Below, in pieces: positions 27,001 to 37,067 of a stretch of 58,506 nucleotides of DNA. Below the pieces are notes generated by a model. That model worked only from the letters and a program-made list of their open reading frames with translations, was not told where the DNA came from and did not search any database. Numbering within the stretch: the stretch's first letter is position 1; each line of letters opens with the position of its first letter. A program made the position numbers and the translations under genes. The DNA comes from an uncultured Pelagibacteraceae bacterium (GTDB lineage: Bacteria; Pseudomonadota; Alphaproteobacteria; Pelagibacterales; Pelagibacteraceae), in contig CACIKW010000004.1 of the NCBI GenBank assembly GCA_902587315.1, forward strand, positions 1-58,506, in the 5' to 3' direction.

Positions 27001-28528
27001 TGATATATATTCAATAGAAGATCTAGCTCAGTTAATTTATGATTTAAAACAAGTTAATCCTAATGCAAGAGTAGGAGTTAAGTTGGTAGCTTCATCAGGA
27101 ATTGGAACGATAGCTGCAGGAGTTGCAAAAGCTAAAGCTGATATAATACTTATATCAGGGCATAATGGTGGAACAGGAGCTACACCACAATCAAGTGTTA
27201 AGTATGTTGGAATACCATGGGAGATGGGATTAACAGAAGTAAATCAAGTACTAATATTAAACAACTTAAGACATAGTGTTACTTTAAGAACAGATGGAGG
27301 AATTAAGACTGGAAGAGATGTAGTTATTGCCGCAATGATGGGAGCAGAAGAATATGGAGTTGCAACAACTGCACTAGTAGCCATGGGCTGCATCATGGTG
27401 AGACAATGCCATTCAAACACTTGTCCAGTTGGAGTATGCACTCAGGATAAGAAACTTAGAGAAAAATTTAGTGGCACACCTGATAAAGTTGTTAATCTTT
27501 TCACTTTTATTGCTAAAGAAGCGAGAGAAATATTAGCAAACTTAGGGTTTAAATCATTAAATGAAATAATTGGTAGAACAGATTTATTAAAACAAGTAAG
27601 TACTGGCTCATCCAATTTAGATGATTTAGATCTACATCCATTGTTTATATTGCCAGATCCAGGAGAAAATAAAAGATTTTGTGAAAAAAAGGAGATTAAT
27701 AAAGTTCCAGATACGTTAGATCAAAAAATATTTCCAGAAATCGAAAATCAAATAGATAAAAACAAAATAATTGAAAAAGAATTTATTATTAAAAATACAA
27801 ATAGAGCCGTTGGAACAAGGATATCTTATCAAATGTTTAAAAAATATGGATACAAAAAATTAGAGGAAAATTTTTTGACGTTAAAATTTAAAGGTTCTGC
27901 AGGACAATCATTTGGTGCGTTTGCGATCAAAGGTTTAAAACTAAATTTAAGAGGTGATGCCAATGATTATGTAGGAAAAGGTCTATCAGGAGCAACAATT
28001 TCTATAAAACAACATGAAGATAGTAATTTAATTTCAAATGAAAACACAATAATTGGAAATACAGTTTTATACGGCGCAACCTCTGGATATTTATTTGCAT
28101 CAGGTCAAGCAGGTGAAAGATTTGCAGTGAGAAATTCTGGAGCTACTGCAGTTATTGAAGGATGTGGATCAAACGGATGTGAATATATGACAGGAGGCAG
28201 CATAGTTATTTTGGGGGACGTAGGAGATAATTTTGCAGCAGGGATGACTGGAGGCATGTCATTCGTTTATGATATAAATAATAAATTAGAAAAAAAAATA
28301 AATACAGAAAGTGTTATTTTTGAAAAAGTGGAAACAAATTATTGGAAAGAATTTTTAAAAAATTTAATTGAGAGACATTCTGGAGAGACAAATTCAAATA
28401 TATCAAAAAAAATATTAAACAACTTTAAAATAGAAATAAATAATTTTTATCAAGTTTGTCCAAAAGAAATGCTAGATAAATTAAAAAATCCGATTTCAGA
28501 AACCAAAAAAATTAATATAGCAAGTTAA
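24020..28528 (+). CDS. gltB: Glutamate synthase large subunit
   Basis: The 1502-residue alpha subunit of glutamate synthase, the main ammonium-assimilating step with glutamine synthetase. The class II amidotransferase nucleophile is Cys27 (EHDACGVGLVAS), so a 26-residue propeptide must be removed. The FMN/synthase half has GEGGEDEKRF and KPGEGGQLPG; the 3Fe-4S cysteines lie in RQCHSNTCPVGVC. The C-terminal GXGXG beta-helix domain has GERFAVRNSGATAVIEG and MTGGSIVILG. It overlaps gltD by 4 bp and ends with a 4-bp tail overlap with the hydrolase at 28525. All parts of the family are present. Confidence 0.95.
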   Translation: MKNLRLKNLNLLKKNHVYSEKQEHDACGVGLVASTEGKKSRKVVEYGIKALKAVWHRGAVDADGKTGDGAGLHIEIPYDFFVEKIKTKGHKHDGSEICVGMVFLPRDNFNVQETCKTIFEKELTNSNFKIYGWRQVPINTKVLGEKANSNRPEITQVIFKPNDKNLKDIDLERKLYEIRRKIENEVIKNNLDGFYICSLSAKSIIYKGMFLAEALSDFYTDLNDQRFVSRYAIFHQRFSTNTFPSWDLAQPFRAIAHNGEINTFKGNCNWMKVHENEMESTLFENIENLKPVIQPGASDSAALDNVFELLNISGQPAPLAKLMLIPDAWSKKSKILPRDHQKLFNFLNSTMEPWDGPAAIAATDNEWAIVANDRNGLRPLRYILTNDNLLFAGSETGMIDLNEKKIISKGRLGPGDILGVRIKKGKVYTNNQIKDYLAKEYKHFNNQIIDLDKKIKINKEKIIFSGSELRKRQHSFGLSIEDLELILHPMVEEAKEAVGSMGDDTPLAVLSDYYRPLYHFFRQNFSQVTNPPIDSLRENKVMSLKTRFGNLGNILNFDKLTKNSIYVLESPILSNSQFQKFINLFDKKSKTIDCTFSYEKSLKESLDNILEESLIAVREGATQLILSDKALSEKKIAIPMLLCVGAVNKHLIKNKLRGYISINVQTGDALDTHSFATLIGVGATTVNPYLALDSIYQRYKKNLFGNYNYEECIERYIKSVNAGLLKIMSKMGISVLSSYRGGCNFESLGLSRSIVSKYFHGITSKISGIGLIGIEKKIKNIHKDAFYGNDSVLPIGGIYKYRKKGETHQYQGKLIHLLQSAVTNNSMEIYKKYAKGIYDLPPINLRDLIDFRKRYLKASIDISEVEPVSEILKRFGSGSMSHGALSKEAHETLAIGMNRIKGASCSGEGGEDEKRFNLMSNKDTSNSRVKQIASARFGVTINYLNNCNEIEIKIAQGAKPGEGGQLPGFKVTNEIARLRHSTPGVTLISPPPHHDIYSIEDLAQLIYDLKQVNPNARVGVKLVASSGIGTIAAGVAKAKADIILISGHNGGTGATPQSSVKYVGIPWEMGLTEVNQVLILNNLRHSVTLRTDGGIKTGRDVVIAAMMGAEEYGVATTALVAMGCIMVRQCHSNTCPVGVCTQDKKLREKFSGTPDKVVNLFTFIAKEAREILANLGFKSLNEIIGRTDLLKQVSTGSSNLDDLDLHPLFILPDPGENKRFCEKKEINKVPDTLDQKIFPEIENQIDKNKIIEKEFIIKNTNRAVGTRISYQMFKKYGYKKLEENFLTLKFKGSAGQSFGAFAIKGLKLNLRGDANDYVGKGLSGATISIKQHEDSNLISNENTIIGNTVLYGATSGYLFASGQAGERFAVRNSGATAVIEGCGSNGCEYMTGGSIVILGDVGDNFAAGMTGGMSFVYDINNKLEKKINTESVIFEKVETNYWKEFLKNLIERHSGETNSNISKKILNNFKIEINNFYQVCPKEMLDKLKNPISETKKINIAS

Positions 28529-29277
28529 ACATTTTTAATAATTAAATTTAATTCATTTAATAATATTTTTATATTTTTTTTTGAAGACAAACTATGATCA
28601 CCTTTTTTAATAATTCTTAATTTTTTTTTAGCATTTATAAAAATTTTAAGTGTTTTTTTAGAAAAATTAATTGGGACTGCCTCATCTCTATCACCATGAA
28701 TCATTGTTACAGGTATTTTGGTTTTAAATTTTTTTGAAAAAAAACTATTTTTTTTTCCGTCTTTTATTAATTGTAGTGAAATAGGATATTCATAATTATC
28801 TCTTTTAATAATACAAAGTTTGTTTTTTATAAGTTCTTTTTTTATTTTATAGTTAAACTTTTTCCACATAAGTCTTTCCAAAAATTCTGGAGCAGCACCT
28901 ACACCAATAAATCCTTTAATCTGCTTGTTATATTTTCTAAACTGATTTAATGCTATCCAAGCACCCATACTTGAGCCAATCATAATAAAATTTTTTTTTT
29001 TTATAATTTTTTTTATTGTCAAATGTGTATCTTTTGACCATGAACTAATATTTCCATTCTCAAATTTTCCATAAGATTTTCCATGTCCCATGTATTCTAG
29101 TGCCAAAAACCCGATTTTTTTTTTTTTACAAAATTTATAAAGTCCATGAGGTTTTTCGCCTTCAATATCTGATTTAAAACCGTGTAAGAAAACTATGTAT
29201 AATTTAGATTTTGTACCTAAAGACAAAATTCTTATTCTTTTTTTGTTGGAAATTTTTATATATTTAAAATTATGCAT
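28525..29277 (-). CDS. Alpha/beta hydrolase
   Basis: A 250-residue serine hydrolase. Visible features: oxyanion HG in VFLHGFKSDIEG, nucleophile Ser in GSSMGAW (GxSxG), catalytic Asp in HGDRDEAVP, and catalytic His in KGDHSLSS. The arrangement resembles small ABHD10-like or prolyl-oligopeptidase-like esterases. The protein is very Lys-rich. It ends overlapping gltB and is divergent from the glycosyltransferase at 29316, from which it is separated by 38 bp. The substrate is unknown. Confidence 0.82.
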   Translation of the reverse strand: MHNFKYIKISNKKRIRILSLGTKSKLYIVFLHGFKSDIEGEKPHGLYKFCKKKKIGFLALEYMGHGKSYGKFENGNISSWSKDTHLTIKKIIKKKNFIMIGSSMGAWIALNQFRKYNKQIKGFIGVGAAPEFLERLMWKKFNYKIKKELIKNKLCIIKRDNYEYPISLQLIKDGKKNSFFSKKFKTKIPVTMIHGDRDEAVPINFSKKTLKIFINAKKKLRIIKKGDHSLSSKKNIKILLNELNLIIKNV

Positions 29278-29315
29278 AAATTAATTTAATTATTTGATAT
29301 TATAATATTTAACAA

Positions 29316-30473
29316 ATGCCATCAAAAATAAATGTTTTGCAAGTTATACCTAAATTAGGTTATGGAGGAGCAGAAATTGGATGTTTTGATTTAGCACATT
29401 ATTTAAATGAAAATGGGTGCAGGTCATTTTTGGCTACTAGCGGTGGCGCACTAACTAAATATATAAATAATAAAAAAGTAAAATTAATTCGTTTACCAGT
29501 TCATAGTAAAAATCCTGTTTTAATCTTAATTAACGCAATTATACTTACATTTATAATTCTTTTTTTTAACATAAACATTGTTCACGCTAGGAGTCGTGCA
29601 CCAGCATGGAGCTGTTTGATTGCTACAAAAATTACTAGAAGAAAATTTGTAACAACTTTTCATGGAACATATAATTTTAAAAGCAAAGTAAAAAAATTTT
29701 ATAATTCTGTAATGCTTAGATCTGATCTAACTATAGCAGGTTCTAATTTTATTTTTTCTCACATAAATAACAATTACACTGATTATTTAAATGATAGTAA
29801 AAAATTCTTGGTTATTTTTAGAGGAATTAATACTGAATATTATAATTCTGAAAAAATTAAAACATCAGATAAGGATAAATTAATAAAAAAATGGAATCTA
29901 GATAAATTTCAAAGAAAAATAATTTTAATGCCAGGAAGATTAACAAAATGGAAAGGACAAGAAATGTTTATTGAATCACTCAATCTACTAAAAAAAAATG
30001 AGCCACATAAACAATTTACAGCAGTTATATTGGGTAGCGAACAAGGAAGAGATATTTATAAGAAAAAACTTACTCGATTAGTTGAACAATATAGACTTAA
30101 TAGAGAAATAATATTTGTAGACAATTTTGAAATTATGCCAATAGCATATGAAATATCTGATATAGTGGTATCAGCATCAATTGAACCAGAAGCTTTTGGA
30201 AGAGTGGCAATAGAAGCACAATCAATGGAAAAAATCATAATTGCAAGTGATATTGGAGGTTCAAGAGAAACAATTATTGATGAGACTACTGGTTTTTTGT
30301 TTAAAGCTGGCGACGTAAATTCTTTGTCAGAAAAACTATCACATGTCTTTGATTTGGATAGAAATACACTGAAATCAATGGGTAATTCTGGAAGAGAAAA
30401 CGTAATAAAAAAATTTAATGTTGAAAAAATGTGTTTTTCTACATATTCAGAGTACAAGAAATTACTAAATTAA
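29316..30473 (+). CDS. Glycosyltransferase family 4
   Basis: A 385-residue GT-B fold glycosyltransferase that transfers a sugar from a nucleotide donor, probably in envelope polysaccharide or glycolipid synthesis. The N-terminal domain begins VLQVIPKLGYGGAEIG; the C-terminal donor domain has MPGRLTKWKGQEMFIES and the E-x7-E motif in IEPEAFGRVAIEAQSMEK, then SDIGGSRETI. A short hydrophobic segment (residues about 70-90) could touch the membrane. It ends directly at the thrS start codon, so an envelope gene leads the translation operon. Confidence 0.88.
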   Translation: MPSKINVLQVIPKLGYGGAEIGCFDLAHYLNENGCRSFLATSGGALTKYINNKKVKLIRLPVHSKNPVLILINAIILTFIILFFNINIVHARSRAPAWSCLIATKITRRKFVTTFHGTYNFKSKVKKFYNSVMLRSDLTIAGSNFIFSHINNNYTDYLNDSKKFLVIFRGINTEYYNSEKIKTSDKDKLIKKWNLDKFQRKIILMPGRLTKWKGQEMFIESLNLLKKNEPHKQFTAVILGSEQGRDIYKKKLTRLVEQYRLNREIIFVDNFEIMPIAYEISDIVVSASIEPEAFGRVAIEAQSMEKIIIASDIGGSRETIIDETTGFLFKAGDVNSLSEKLSHVFDLDRNTLKSMGNSGRENVIKKFNVEKMCFSTYSEYKKLLN

Positions 30474-32390
30474 ATGCCAAATATTACTTTACCAGATGGA
30501 AAAAAAATAAAATTTGATAAAGAAGTTAACGGAATAGAAATTGCAGAAAAAATAAGTAAATCTTTATACAAACAAGCTTTAATAATTAGTGTTAATGGAG
30601 AACTTAAAGATTTAACTTATTTAATAAAAAAAGATTCATCAGTAAAAATTATTACATCCAAAGACAAAGAAGGCTTAGATGCAATTAGGCATGATACAAC
30701 ACATATTATGGCAATGGCTGTTCAAGAATTGTTTCCAGGTACAAAAATAGCTATTGGTCCAGCAATCAAAGATGGTTTTTATTATGACTTTTCTAGAAAA
30801 AATCCATTCACTCCAGAAGATTTAGAAAAGATAGAAAGAAAAATGAAAGAAATAGTTGAAAAAAATGAACCAACAAAAAGAGAAGTTTGGGAAAGAAAAG
30901 TGGCGAAGGATCATTATAAAAAAATTGGAGAAGATTACAAAGTCGAGCTAGTTGATAGTATTCCAGATGATCAAGAGGTTTCTATATATTATCATGGAAA
31001 ATGGTATGATCTTTGTCGAGGACCGCACCTAACATCAACTGGTAAAATTGGCAAATATTTTAAGCTTACAAAAGTTTCGGGGGCATATTGGAGAGGCGAC
31101 TCAAATAATGAAATGCTCCAAAGAATATACGGAACATCTTGGCCATCTAAAAAAGAGCTTGATGATTATTTAAAAAGAATAGAGGAAGCGGAAAAAAGAG
31201 ATCATAGAAAATTAGGAAAAGAAATGGATTTATTTCATTTTAGAGAAGAAAGTCCAGGATCAGTATTCTGGCATGAAAAAGGATGGGCACTTTTTCAAAA
31301 ACTTGTCAGTTACATGAGGGCAAAGCAAGAAGAAGCTGGATATAGAGAAATAAATACACCAGAAATATTAGATAGAACTTTATGGGAAAAATCAGGTCAT
31401 TGGGAGAAATTTGGGGAAAATATGTATACATCTACAACACCAGATGAAAAAGTATTTGCAATAAAACCTATGAATTGTCCTGGTTGTGTTCAGGTTTATA
31501 ATCAAGGATTAAAAAGTTACAGAGACTTGCCATTGAGAATGTCTGAATTTGGAAAGGTTCATCGTTATGAACCATCAGGAGCGCTTCATGGACTATTAAG
31601 AGTAAGAGCGTTTACCCAAGATGATGCACATATATTTTGTACAGATGATCAAATAACCGAAGAATGTTTAAGTGTTACAAATTTAATATTGGAAATTTAT
31701 AAAGATTTAGGATTTGAAAATGTAATTTTAAAATATTCTGATAGGCCCGATGTAAGAGTTGGAGAAGATTCAGTTTGGGACAAATCAGAGTCAGCTTTAT
31801 TAAAAGCTATAAAAGCATCTAAACTAGAATATAGTGTTAATAAGGGCGAGGGAGCATTCTATGGTCCCAAGATAGAATTTGTATTAACAGATGCAATTGG
31901 TAGAGACTGGCAATGTGGTACTCTGCAAGTTGATTTAAATTTACCAGATCGATTAGGAGCTACTTATGTTAACAAGAGTGGTGAAAAAAAAGTCCCTGTA
32001 ATGTTGCATAGAGCGTTGTTTGGATCTCTTGAAAGATTTATAGGAATTTTAATTGAACACTATTCTGGAAAATTACCATTTTGGATTTCACCATTACAAA
32101 TAATGGTAATTCCCGTTTCTGATGAATTTGATGATTATGCAAAGTTGGTAAACGACAAAATCAGAAAATCTGGAATATCAAGCAATGTTGATTTAAAAAA
32201 TCATAACTTAAATTATAAAATTAGGGAACATTCATTGGCAAAAGTACCTATATTATTAATTTGTGGAAAAAAAGAGGTTGACACTAATAGTGTAACTATT
32301 AGAAAGTTGGATACTAATAAACAAGAAAATATGGAACTTAAAACATTTTTAAAAAATTTTTCAAGTCTTAATAAAGCTCCGTCATTATAA
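30474..32390 (+). CDS. thrS: Threonyl-tRNA synthetase
   Basis: Charges tRNA-Thr. The 638-residue protein has the full set: TGS domain (ITLPDGKKIKFDKEVNG), second editing domain with HDTTHIMAMAVQELFPG, the class II core with motif 2 region FGKVHRYEPSGALHGLLRVR, zinc ligand Cys335 in MNCPGC, motif 3 HRALFGSLERFIGILIEH, and the anticodon-binding C-terminus. It starts immediately after the glycosyltransferase stop and abuts infC. The thrS-infC-rpmI-rplT-pheST order is classic for bacteria. Confidence 0.96.
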   Translation: MPNITLPDGKKIKFDKEVNGIEIAEKISKSLYKQALIISVNGELKDLTYLIKKDSSVKIITSKDKEGLDAIRHDTTHIMAMAVQELFPGTKIAIGPAIKDGFYYDFSRKNPFTPEDLEKIERKMKEIVEKNEPTKREVWERKVAKDHYKKIGEDYKVELVDSIPDDQEVSIYYHGKWYDLCRGPHLTSTGKIGKYFKLTKVSGAYWRGDSNNEMLQRIYGTSWPSKKELDDYLKRIEEAEKRDHRKLGKEMDLFHFREESPGSVFWHEKGWALFQKLVSYMRAKQEEAGYREINTPEILDRTLWEKSGHWEKFGENMYTSTTPDEKVFAIKPMNCPGCVQVYNQGLKSYRDLPLRMSEFGKVHRYEPSGALHGLLRVRAFTQDDAHIFCTDDQITEECLSVTNLILEIYKDLGFENVILKYSDRPDVRVGEDSVWDKSESALLKAIKASKLEYSVNKGEGAFYGPKIEFVLTDAIGRDWQCGTLQVDLNLPDRLGATYVNKSGEKKVPVMLHRALFGSLERFIGILIEHYSGKLPFWISPLQIMVIPVSDEFDDYAKLVNDKIRKSGISSNVDLKNHNLNYKIREHSLAKVPILLICGKKEVDTNSVTIRKLDTNKQENMELKTFLKNFSSLNKAPSL

Positions 32391-32936
32391 GTGCAAGATT
32401 TCAAAAAAAATTATTTTCAAAGAAGAAGCAAACCCAAGGGACCGAGAACAAATAATAGAATAAATTCTCCGGAAGTCCAAGTAATTTCAAGCGAAGGTGA
32501 AAATTTAGGAATTTTAAAAACAAACGACGCTATTTCGAGAGCAAGAGAAGAAGGTTTGGATTTAATTGAAATTGCCCCCAATGCTAATCCTCCTGTATGT
32601 AAAATAATGGATATGGGCAAGTTTAAATATGATCAACAGAAAAAAGCAAGTAAAGCAAAAAAAAACCAAAAAAAAGTTGAATTAAAAGAAATTAAATTAA
32701 GGCCGGTTACTGGAGTACACGATTATACTTTTAAAATTAAAAATGCACAAAAATTTCTTTCTAAAGGTGACAAAGTAAAATTTACGGTAAAATTCAGAGG
32801 AAGAGAATTGCAGCATACACATCTTGGAAACAAACTAATGGACAAAATAATTCAAGATATGGAGAATATTGGCAAGGTAGAATTGCAACCAAAGTTTGAT
32901 GGAAAACAAATGATAATGGTGATTCAGCCAATTTAA
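32391..32936 (+). CDS. infC: Translation initiation factor IF-3
   Basis: IF-3 binds the 30S subunit and checks start-codon choice. The 181-residue protein has the N-domain (NNRINSPEVQVISSEGENLGIL and GLDLIEIAPNANPPVCKIMD), a Lys-rich linker and the C-domain (VKFTVKFRGRELQHTHLG). The start is GTG at 32391, touching the thrS stop. No ATG precedes the conserved NNRIN motif in this frame, so a non-ATG start is required; infC often uses rare starts as part of autoregulation, here the milder GTG and not AUU. Confidence 0.95.
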   Translation: MQDFKKNYFQRRSKPKGPRTNNRINSPEVQVISSEGENLGILKTNDAISRAREEGLDLIEIAPNANPPVCKIMDMGKFKYDQQKKASKAKKNQKKVELKEIKLRPVTGVHDYTFKIKNAQKFLSKGDKVKFTVKFRGRELQHTHLGNKLMDKIIQDMENIGKVELQPKFDGKQMIMVIQPI

Positions 32937-32990
32937 TCAAAATCTAGTTGTAAAATAATATTATTATTTGTATAAACCCAGCAAAAAAAT

Positions 32991-33197
32991 ATGCCTAAAT
33001 TAAAAACCAAAAGTTCTGCAAAAAAAAGATTTAAGATTACAGCAAAAGGAAAAGTTGTAATGGGGCAATCAGGTAAAAGACACGGTATGATTAAAAGAAC
33101 TAATACACAAATTCGAAACCAGAGAGGCACTACTGTAATGTCTAAGCAAGACAGCAAAATTGTTAAATCATACATGCCATATAATTTAAGAGGATAA
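32991..33197 (+). CDS. rpmI: 50S ribosomal protein L35
   Basis: A 68-residue basic ribosomal protein: [20 protein letters not shown] at the start and [19 protein letters not shown] near the end, as in L35. It lies 54 bp after infC and 3 bp before rplT. No Shine-Dalgarno is obvious before its ATG. A minus-strand frame over the same bases is a shadow. Confidence 0.95.
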   Translation: MPKLKTKSSAKKRFKITAKGKVVMGQSGKRHGMIKRTNTQIRNQRGTTVMSKQDSKIVKSYMPYNLRG

Positions 33198-33200
33198 TAA

Positions 33201-33557
33201 ATGTCTAGAGTTAAAAGAGGAGTAACAAGTCACGCAAAGCATAAAAAAGTTCTGAAGGCTGTAAAAGGTCAGTGGGGCCGTAGAAAAAACACAATTAGAG
33301 TTGCAAGACAAGCAATGGAAAAAGCCATGCAGTATGCATATAGAGATAGAAGAAATAAAAAGAGGGAGTTTAAATCTTTATGGATACAAAGGATTAATGC
33401 AGGAGTTAGAGCACAAGGTCTAACTTATTCGAAATTTATTAATGGTCTTAACAAATCAGGAATAAAAATAGATAGAAAAATTCTTGCCGAAATAGCTTAT
33501 GATAATCCTGAGGCCTTTAAAACTATAGTTAAAAAAGCACAATCAGCATTAAGCTAA
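33201..33557 (+). CDS. rplT: 50S ribosomal protein L20
   Basis: A 118-residue L20, an early 23S rRNA assembly protein. The motifs are [48 protein letters not shown] and [23 protein letters not shown]. Its position straight after rpmI matches the standard operon; L20 often represses this operon by binding the leader. Confidence 0.96.
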   Translation: MSRVKRGVTSHAKHKKVLKAVKGQWGRRKNTIRVARQAMEKAMQYAYRDRRNKKREFKSLWIQRINAGVRAQGLTYSKFINGLNKSGIKIDRKILAEIAYDNPEAFKTIVKKAQSALS

Positions 33558-33600
33558 TCTTCTCTATTGTTTTTCTCTTTTTAACAAATAATCTGTAAAA

Positions 33601-34668
33601 ATGTTTGAAATTGAAAAAATAAAAGTTCAATATTTATCTAAACTAAACGAGCCAATAGATCAAAATAGACTTAATGAAATTAAAACAGAACTGTTTGGTA
33701 AAAATGGAATATTATCAAAAAAATTTAAAGAACTAGGATCAATACCTGAAGAGAATAGAAAAAATTATGCTAGTGAACTAAATTTATTAAAAAATGAATT
33801 ACAGGAACTAATAATAAAAAAAAATGAAGAAATTCAAAATCAAGAAATAAATAAAAAGCTTAAAGATGATAATATTGACATTACTCTACCAGGAAGATCT
33901 TATTTTAATGGAAAGATACATCCTGTTTCTCAGGTAATTGATGAAGTTACTTCAATTTTTTCGGAAATAGGTTTTTCTGTTGAAGAAGGTCCGGATGTAG
34001 AAAGTGAATATTATAATTTTTCGGCACTTAATACTCCTGAAAATCATCCCGCCAGAGATATGCATGACACCTTCTACCTTGATTATTCAAAAGATTTACT
34101 TTTACGAACTCACACATCACCCGTCCAAGTTAGGACGATGCTGAAAAGCAAACCACCATTTAAAATTATAGCACCTGGTAGAACTTATAGACATGATAGC
34201 GATCAAACACATTCTCCAATGTTTCATCAACTAGAAGGATTACATATAGACAAAAACATAAATATGGGACATCTTAAAGGTTGTCTTTATTATTTTGTAA
34301 AAAAATTTTTTGAAGTTGATAAAGTTAAAATTAGATTTAGACCAAGTCATTTTCCATTTACCGAGCCTTCAGCTGAAGTAGATATTGGATATAAAATAAA
34401 TGACGGAAAAATTAAAATTGGAGAAGGAGATAATTGGTTAGAAATTCTTGGATGTGGAATGGTACATCCTAACGTGTTAAAAAATGCAAAAGTAAATCCC
34501 AATCAATACCAAGGTTATGCTTTTGGAGTAGGTATTGATCGACTTGCCATGCTTAAATATGGAATAAATGATCTTAGAGCTTTTTTTGATAGTGATATTA
34601 GATGGCTAAAGTTTTATGGTTTTGATCCACTAGATATACCAACAAACTATAGAGGTTTGAGTAGATGA
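33601..34668 (+). CDS. pheS: Phenylalanyl-tRNA synthetase alpha subunit
   Basis: The catalytic subunit of the (alpha-beta)2 PheRS. The 355-residue protein has an N-terminal coiled coil, then the class II core: [26 protein letters not shown], motif 2 [33 protein letters not shown] and motif 3 [13 protein letters not shown] [15 protein letters not shown]. It overlaps pheT by 4 bp (ATGA), coupling translation of the two subunits. Confidence 0.96.
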   Translation: MFEIEKIKVQYLSKLNEPIDQNRLNEIKTELFGKNGILSKKFKELGSIPEENRKNYASELNLLKNELQELIIKKNEEIQNQEINKKLKDDNIDITLPGRSYFNGKIHPVSQVIDEVTSIFSEIGFSVEEGPDVESEYYNFSALNTPENHPARDMHDTFYLDYSKDLLLRTHTSPVQVRTMLKSKPPFKIIAPGRTYRHDSDQTHSPMFHQLEGLHIDKNINMGHLKGCLYYFVKKFFEVDKVKIRFRPSHFPFTEPSAEVDIGYKINDGKIKIGEGDNWLEILGCGMVHPNVLKNAKVNPNQYQGYAFGVGIDRLAMLKYGINDLRAFFDSDIRWLKFYGFDPLDIPTNYRGLSR

Positions 34669-37067
34669 TAACTTCATTATCATGGCTGAAAAACCATTTG
34701 GATACTAAAGCAAACATAAATCAAGTAGCTGAACGTTTAACAGAAATTGGACTTGAGGTAGAAAGAGTAAATTCATCCAATACTAATTTAGATAGTTTTA
34801 TTATTTGTAAGATTGTTAAATCTCAAAAACATCCCAATGCAGATAAATTAAAACTATGTGATGTTGATGTAGGCTCTGGAAAAATTATCAAAGTTGTCTG
34901 TGGAGCTGAAAATGCAAGAGATGGTTTGTTTACTGTATATGCCCCTCCAGGAACGGTGATTCCAGTAAACAACATGAAATTAAAAATAGCAAAAATAAGA
35001 GGTATAGAATCTCACGGAATGCTTTGCTCAGGATATGAGCTAAAACAATCTTCAGATAAAGAGGGAATAATTGAGCTAAGCAAAAAAGAAAAAAAAATTG
35101 GTGAAAAATATTTTCAAAATTCTGGGGAAAAAACTTTAGATATTTCTATTACACCAAATAGACCCGACTGCTTAGGAGTTAGAGGTCTTGCGAGAGATTT
35201 AGCATCTTCAGGTTTAGGCAAATTAAAGAAAAGTTCTTTAATTAAACTAGATCAAAATTTTAAAAGTCCAATAAAAGTTTCAATAAAAAAAGATAAAGAA
35301 CAGGGATGCGGTATATTTGGAAGTATTTATATTAAGGATGTAAAAAACAAAGAAAGCCCAGATTGGCTAAAAAAAAGAATTCTATCTTTGGGTTTAAAAC
35401 CAATTTCAGCAATTGTTGATATAACAAATTTTATAATGTTTGATTTAAATAGACCATTACACGCTTATGATGCCGATAAAATAAATAAAGAAATTATTGT
35501 AAGAAATTCTTCAAATGGAGAGTCATTTGAAGCATTAGACAATAAAAAATACACGCTCCAAAATAACATGTGTGCAATAACCGATAAATCAGGAGTATTA
35601 GGCCTTGGAGGGATTATTGGAGGCACAAGTTCTGGTACAGAATTTTCTACAAAAAATATTTTTTTAGAATCAGCATATTTTTTTCCAGCGCACATCAGAA
35701 AAACTTCTAAAATATTAAATATTGATACTGACGCAAAATATAGATTTGAAAGAGGTATAGATCCAGATTCTATAAAACTAGGATTAGAACTTGGTGCAAG
35801 AATGATCATTGATATATGTGGCGGCAAAGCAAGCAAAATATCAATTGAAGGAAAAATAAAGGATGAGAGAAAAACAATTAATTTGGAAACAGAAAAATTT
35901 TTTAAAATTATTGGATTTTCAATTACAACTACTGAAATTAAAAAAATTCTCTCTTCTTTAGGATGCTCTTTAAAAATAAACGGAAAAAAAATGAAAATTT
36001 TGCCACCAACTTGGAGACCAGATATAAATGAAGATATAGACCTTATAGAGGAACTAGCAAGAATTAAAGGCTATGATAAAGTTCCTTTAATAAATCCAGA
36101 AAAAGAAAGTATAAAAGAAACTTTAAACAATAAACAAAAGGTATTTCATTTTGCACAGAGATCTGTTGCATCTAAAGGATACGTTGAAACAGTTACGTGG
36201 TCTTTTACAGACTCTAGAATTGATAATCTTTTTTCTGAGCTAAAAAAAGAAATTAAGTTATCTAATCCAATTTCAAGTGATTTAGATGTTTTAAGATCAT
36301 CCCTTTACACCAATTTAATTATTGGAGCAAAAAAAAATATTCATAGAAATTATGAAGATTTGATGTTGTTTGAAATTGGACCAGTATTCAAAGGTAGTAA
36401 GCCAGGAGAACAACTAACAATGATTGGTGCAATTAAAACTGGAAAACAATCTAGAAAGAATTGGATAGAAAAGGAACGTAACTTTGATGTATATGATATA
36501 AAAAATGATGCACTAAGAGTCTTGAATGATGTCGGGGTTAATTCCGAAAAGATTTTTGTCAGTAATAAAACAAAAAAATGGTACCATCCCGGAAGATCTG
36601 GTTTACTTTCATTAGGCTCGTCCAGCGGCCCAGAACTAGCTTATTTTGGAGAAATTCATCCATTTATTATTAGCAAACTAGATCTTAAAACCGATAATGT
36701 TCTAGGTTTTGAAATAATTCTAGACAATTTACCTGACTCAAGAAAAAAAATTAGAGAAACAAAACCTCAATATATTATTTCTGACTATCAGAAAGTAGTT
36801 AGAGATTTTGCTTTTGTAATAGACGAAAAATATAGTTCTGGAGAAATTATAAATCTAGTAAAAAAAATTAATAAAGAGCTAATTAAAGAAGTAAAAATTT
36901 TTGATGTTTATCAAGGGGAGAATATTGAGGCAGGAAAAAAATCTATTGCATTTAATGTCATTTTGGAACCTAAAGACAAAACTTTAAGTGATAATGATAT
37001 TGAGGAAATTAGTAAAAAAATTATATCTAAAGTTCAAGAATCAACTGGCGCAAAACTAAGATCGTAA
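34665..37067 (+). CDS. pheT: Phenylalanyl-tRNA synthetase beta subunit
   Basis: The 800-residue beta subunit. In order: the OB-fold tRNA-binding domain (residues about 40-150, [19 protein letters not shown]), the B3/B4 editing region ([20 protein letters not shown] and [21 protein letters not shown]), B5, the catalytic-like core, and the C-terminal ferredoxin-fold anticodon-binding domain ([20 protein letters not shown]). The stop overlaps the lepA start by one base (TAATG). Confidence 0.95.
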   Translation: MITSLSWLKNHLDTKANINQVAERLTEIGLEVERVNSSNTNLDSFIICKIVKSQKHPNADKLKLCDVDVGSGKIIKVVCGAENARDGLFTVYAPPGTVIPVNNMKLKIAKIRGIESHGMLCSGYELKQSSDKEGIIELSKKEKKIGEKYFQNSGEKTLDISITPNRPDCLGVRGLARDLASSGLGKLKKSSLIKLDQNFKSPIKVSIKKDKEQGCGIFGSIYIKDVKNKESPDWLKKRILSLGLKPISAIVDITNFIMFDLNRPLHAYDADKINKEIIVRNSSNGESFEALDNKKYTLQNNMCAITDKSGVLGLGGIIGGTSSGTEFSTKNIFLESAYFFPAHIRKTSKILNIDTDAKYRFERGIDPDSIKLGLELGARMIIDICGGKASKISIEGKIKDERKTINLETEKFFKIIGFSITTTEIKKILSSLGCSLKINGKKMKILPPTWRPDINEDIDLIEELARIKGYDKVPLINPEKESIKETLNNKQKVFHFAQRSVASKGYVETVTWSFTDSRIDNLFSELKKEIKLSNPISSDLDVLRSSLYTNLIIGAKKNIHRNYEDLMLFEIGPVFKGSKPGEQLTMIGAIKTGKQSRKNWIEKERNFDVYDIKNDALRVLNDVGVNSEKIFVSNKTKKWYHPGRSGLLSLGSSSGPELAYFGEIHPFIISKLDLKTDNVLGFEIILDNLPDSRKKIRETKPQYIISDYQKVVRDFAFVIDEKYSSGEIINLVKKINKELIKEVKIFDVYQGENIEAGKKSIAFNVILEPKDKTLSDNDIEEISKKIISKVQESTGAKLRS

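Noticed and set aside
32933..33175. Minus-strand 80-residue frame over rpmI
   Set aside because: Antisense shadow of the clearly recognised L35 gene.
34665..34668. pheS-pheT overlap as a frameshift site
   Set aside because: It is an ordinary ATGA stop-start coupling; both proteins are complete on their own.
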